Source: Bacteroidales bacterium (GTDB taxonomy: Bacteria > Bacteroidota > Bacteroidia > Bacteroidales > UBA932). From it: DNA of 6,402 nt. The stretch spans positions 1 to 6,402 of the forward strand of contig JAGAAU010000130.1 of the NCBI GenBank assembly GCA_017615135.1, given 5' to 3'. Under the pieces are notes generated by a model. The model ran no database searches and had not been told where the DNA came from. It was given only the letters and a program-made list of their open reading frames with translations. Position 1 is the stretch's first letter. Every line of letters starts with the position of its first letter. Both the position numbers and the translations under genes were made by a program. Shown here piece after piece: positions 5,889 through 6,402 of the stretch.

Positions 5889-6402
5889 ATGAAGAAACTG
5901 TTTGCCGCTTGCCTGTTGCTGTGCCTCGTTTCGTGTGGGCAGCACGGAGTAATGAGAGTTCTGACCGTTGATAACGCGAAGGATTATGCCGTTCTGCGTA
6001 CTCCCTGCGAGGAGTTCAGTGCCAAAGAATTGAAGAGTCGGTATTTCAGGCACCTTGCCAAAAGAATGATAAAAACCGTTACCGACACTACCCAGAACGG
6101 GGTTGGCATCGCCGCGCCACAGGTGGGCGTGAGCAAGAGGTTAATTGTGGTTTGCCGCCTCGACCAGGAGGGAGAGCCTTTTGTGCCGTATGCAAATCCG
6201 CAGATAGATTCGACTTTCGGCGAAACGGTTATCGGCCGTGAGGGCTGCCTGTCGGTGCCACTGCTTCGCGGCAACGTCCCGCGTGCGTATGGTATAGTGG
6301 TGTCCTACGCCTCTCCCGACGGCCTTGCCCGCGTCTCCGAAACCGTTGTGGACTACACCGCCCGCATCTTCCAGCACGAGATCGACCATCTCGACGGCAT
6401 CC
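5889..6402 (+). CDS. Peptide deformylase homologue with lipoprotein signal peptide (3' end outside window)
   Basis: The 171 codons present carry all three peptide deformylase motifs: GVGIAAPQ (71-78), EGCLS (118-122) and QHEIDH (162-167). This predicts metal ligands Cys120, His163 and His167 and catalytic Glu164, so the enzyme should be able to remove formyl groups from N-formyl-methionyl peptides. Unlike the normal cytosolic enzyme, it begins with a lipoprotein signal peptide (MKKLFAACLLLCLVSC, lipobox LVSC, Cys16). GQHG follows the cysteine with no acidic residues, suggesting a lipoprotein facing the periplasm. The deformylase fold begins near MRVLTV (22-27). Only the last part after HLDGI (167-171) is missing. 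From memory, Bacteroidota carry lipoprotein-type deformylase homologues besides the cytosolic one, so this is probably an accessory copy and the symbol def is withheld. The substrate outside the cytosol is unknown. It diverges from the GH89 gene. Confidence 0.92.
   Translation, partial: MKKLFAACLLLCLVSCGQHGVMRVLTVDNAKDYAVLRTPCEEFSAKELKSRYFRHLAKRMIKTVTDTTQNGVGIAAPQVGVSKRLIVVCRLDQEGEPFVPYANPQIDSTFGETVIGREGCLSVPLLRGNVPRAYGIVVSYASPDGLARVSETVVDYTARIFQHEIDHLDGI

Noticed and set aside
5946..5954. Internal start of the deformylase at codon 22 (ATG 5952-5954) preceded by GGAG, which could make a cytosolic form.
   Set aside because: The GGAG is only 2 nt from the ATG, too close for a normal ribosome binding site, and the other starts here show no use of such sites. 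The upstream start gives a complete lipoprotein signal and has a promoter box.

Overview
The window looks like chromosomal DNA from a gut-type member of the Bacteroidales (Bacteroidota). The reasons are TAnnTTTG promoter boxes directly upstream of most genes, the lack of Shine-Dalgarno sequences at most starts, signal peptides ending in A|Q, and envelope protein families typical of that group. No species is assigned. There is no tRNA, rRNA, CRISPR array, insertion sequence or obvious repeat, and no gene-free stretch above about 70 bases.

Layout. Five genes lie on the minus strand and one on the plus strand. Reading leftward from 5838 they are: a GH89 alpha-N-acetylglucosaminidase lipoprotein (3637-5838); an outer-membrane beta-barrel protein (2647-3585) closed by a strong intrinsic terminator (2595-2628); a secreted C69-family dipeptidase (884-2578); a small secreted Spy/CpxP-like protein (428-856); and the N-terminal 142 codons of pheS, the phenylalanyl-tRNA synthetase alpha subunit (1-426, running off the left edge). 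Diverging from the glucosaminidase across a 50-bp gap is a plus-strand peptide deformylase homologue with a lipoprotein signal peptide (5889 to the right edge, incomplete).

How the genes fit together. Every gene except pheS encodes an exported protein: two lipoproteins, two soluble signal-peptide proteins and one barrel. The enzymes suggest turnover of host or dietary material, with GH89 removing terminal alpha-GlcNAc and C69 cleaving dipeptides, but there is no SusC/SusD pair or regulator here to define a polysaccharide utilisation locus. Dipeptidase, the Spy-like gene and pheS are closely spaced (27 bp, then 1 bp) and probably form one transcription unit. The terminator separates them from the barrel gene.

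Most notable points: a peptide deformylase with all three catalytic motifs but a lipoprotein export signal; a periplasmic chaperone-like gene whose stop codon is one base from the pheS start; and TAnnTTTG boxes so close to four of the five complete starts that these transcripts should have almost no 5' leader.
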